Below the pieces are notes generated by a model. The model was not told the DNA's origin. It did no database searches and saw only the letters and a program-made list of their open reading frames with translations. This document shows positions 63,260-64,000 of a stretch of DNA of 64,000 nt, in pieces; the first letter of the stretch is position 1, and every line of letters begins with the position of its first letter. The position numbers and the translations under genes were made by a program. The stretch is taken from positions 3,472,001 through 3,536,000 of the forward strand of contig JAETXT010000008.1 in assembly GCA_019188255.1 (NCBI GenBank), in the 5' to 3' direction. Source of the stretch: Verticillium longisporum (taxonomy: Eukaryota; Ascomycota; Sordariomycetes; Glomerellales; Plectosphaerellaceae).

Positions 63260-64000
63260 ACGTAATCCACAAGCGAGTGGTTCACCCAAGCGAGTGGTTC
63301 ACTTCGCCCGGGCCCACGACCTACACCTGAATTCTACAGATTCCACCTCCGCCCGCGATGGAGACTCTTTCAAAAGAAGGTCAATTATTCCTTGCTATCC
63401 AAGCTATGGACAATGACCCGAACCTAAGCGCCCGGAGTGCTGCGAGGATCTACACCGTCCCCTTAACGACGCTCCTCCGACGCCAGAAGGGCAAACCCTC
63501 CCGACGCGAAAGCCCGCCCAATTCTGCCAAATTAACAGTACTAGAAGAGAAAACTATTGTCGAATATATCCTTGACCTAGATGCGCGATCTTACCCTCCC
63601 CGGTTGGGTGAGGTCGGAGATATGGCGAATCGCCTGCTTGCCGACCGTGACGCGCCACGCGTCGGGAAGAACTGGGCCGCAAACTTCGTCAAACGGCAAC
63701 CAGAGCTCCGGACGCGTTTCTTTCGCAAGTACGACTACAAGAGGGCCCAATGCGAAGATCCGGACGCGATAAACGCGTGGTTCCGCCTCGTGCATAACAT
63801 GATCGCCAAGTACGGCATCCAAGAGGCTGACATGTACAACTTTGACGAGACCGGCTTCCAGATGGGCGTTATCGCCAACGGAATGGTCGTGACCAGTTCG
63901 GAAAGACGGTCCAATGTGAAGATGAGGCAGCCAGGCAACCGGGAATGGGTTACGGTGATCCAGGGCGTTGGCGCGTTGGGTTTCTCCGTCCCGCCGTTCA
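63260..64000 (+). mobile_element. pogo/Fot1-type DNA transposon, copy 2, truncated by the window end
   Basis: It starts with TA (63258-63259) and the 46-bp inverted repeat 63260-63305. All 741 bp visible appear identical to the corresponding end of copy 1 (compared by eye), in opposite genomic orientation. It is GC-rich and without RIP, inside RIP-degraded copy H. Confidence 0.92.
63358..64000 (+). CDS. Transposase of pogo/Fot1 copy 2, N-terminal part, open to the window end
   Basis: The frame starts METLSKEGQ at 63358, 52 bp inside the inverted repeat, and is open for 214 codons to the window edge. It contains the helix-turn-helix, the CENP-B-type DNA-binding domain and the first catalytic Asp (YNFDETGF, residue 163). 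No difference from copy 1 was found in the shared part. The homopolymer at which copy 1 lost a base (codon about 358) lies beyond the window, so whether this copy is intact cannot be told here. Confidence 0.88.
   Translation, partial: METLSKEGQLFLAIQAMDNDPNLSARSAARIYTVPLTTLLRRQKGKPSRRESPPNSAKLTVLEEKTIVEYILDLDARSYPPRLGEVGDMANRLLADRDAPRVGKNWAANFVKRQPELRTRFFRKYDYKRAQCEDPDAINAWFRLVHNMIAKYGIQEADMYNFDETGFQMGVIANGMVVTSSERRSNVKMRQPGNREWVTVIQGVGALGFSVPPF

Larger units (their letters stand above)
61117..64000 (-). mobile_element. Element 1, copy H, minus strand, running out of the window; hosts pogo/Fot1 copy 2
   Basis: A 3' LTR (61117-61313) is followed, on the complement, by the polypurine tract, the antisense-frame segment (about 61430-63160, frame on plus) and the border of the chromodomain region, where the DNA transposon inserts at 63258-63259. 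The copy inserted into the copia relic. Its 5' part lies beyond the window. Confidence 0.78.

Noticed and set aside
1..64000. CRISPR arrays, rRNA or tRNA genes
   Set aside because: No regularly spaced repeat-spacer pattern and no tRNA or rRNA signatures were noticed; short AAT/TTA runs are microsatellites within the antisense-frame segment.

Overview
This window looks like a nuclear chromosome segment of a filamentous ascomycete (probably Pezizomycotina; no species can be named). Most of it is extremely AT-rich and made of broken copies of LTR retrotransposons. In these blocks CpA and TpG are almost absent while TpA is everywhere and CpG survives, which is the signature of repeat-induced point mutation (RIP) acting on CpA. 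Only three islands keep normal base composition: a pogo/Fot1-type DNA transposon (37863-39722), a CTP synthase locus (about 54470-57650), and the start of a second, apparently identical copy of the same transposon (63260 to the window end).

The AT-rich blocks are nested insertions of two Ty3/gypsy chromodomain elements. Element 1 is about 7.57 kb with 197-bp LTRs. It has gag, protease, reverse transcriptase, RNase H, integrase and a chromodomain, then a long 3' segment that carries a decayed reading frame on the OPPOSITE strand. Copies are: A (1-4637, minus, cut by the window start), F1/F2/F3 3' fragments (4638-6025), B (7698-15267, complete), C (15857-45764, complete at both ends but interrupted three times and missing about 1.4 kb), D (27807-33111, minus, internally deleted), E (36064-45494, complete, perfect 5-bp target duplication, hosts transposon copy 1), a minus-strand fragment (45765-47430), a minus-strand copy lacking its 5' end (47431-52980), a 3' fragment (52981-53971), a minus-strand LTR fragment (58098-58465), and H (61117 to the end, minus, hosts transposon copy 2). 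Element 2 is 9.0 kb with 183-bp LTRs and a perfect 5-bp target duplication (17789-26803). A minus-strand 3' remnant of it (6914-7697 plus 15268-15856) is split by copy B. A third type, a Ty1/copia relic, lies on the minus strand at about 59900-61116.

The only cellular gene seen is a full-length CTP synthase (URA7 type). It can be traced through 12 exons and 11 small introns, but one missing base in exon 7 breaks the frame, and a normally near-invariant substrate-site motif is altered, so it is annotated as a pseudogene, or a gene with a sequence error.

Relative chronology: retroelements piled up and were RIP-mutated. Later a GC-rich pogo/Fot1 element landed at TA sites in two of these relics and left two copies that show no RIP. 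Either the insertions are very recent or RIP no longer acts in this lineage. The most unusual item is the antisense reading frame shared by all element 1 copies that reach this region.
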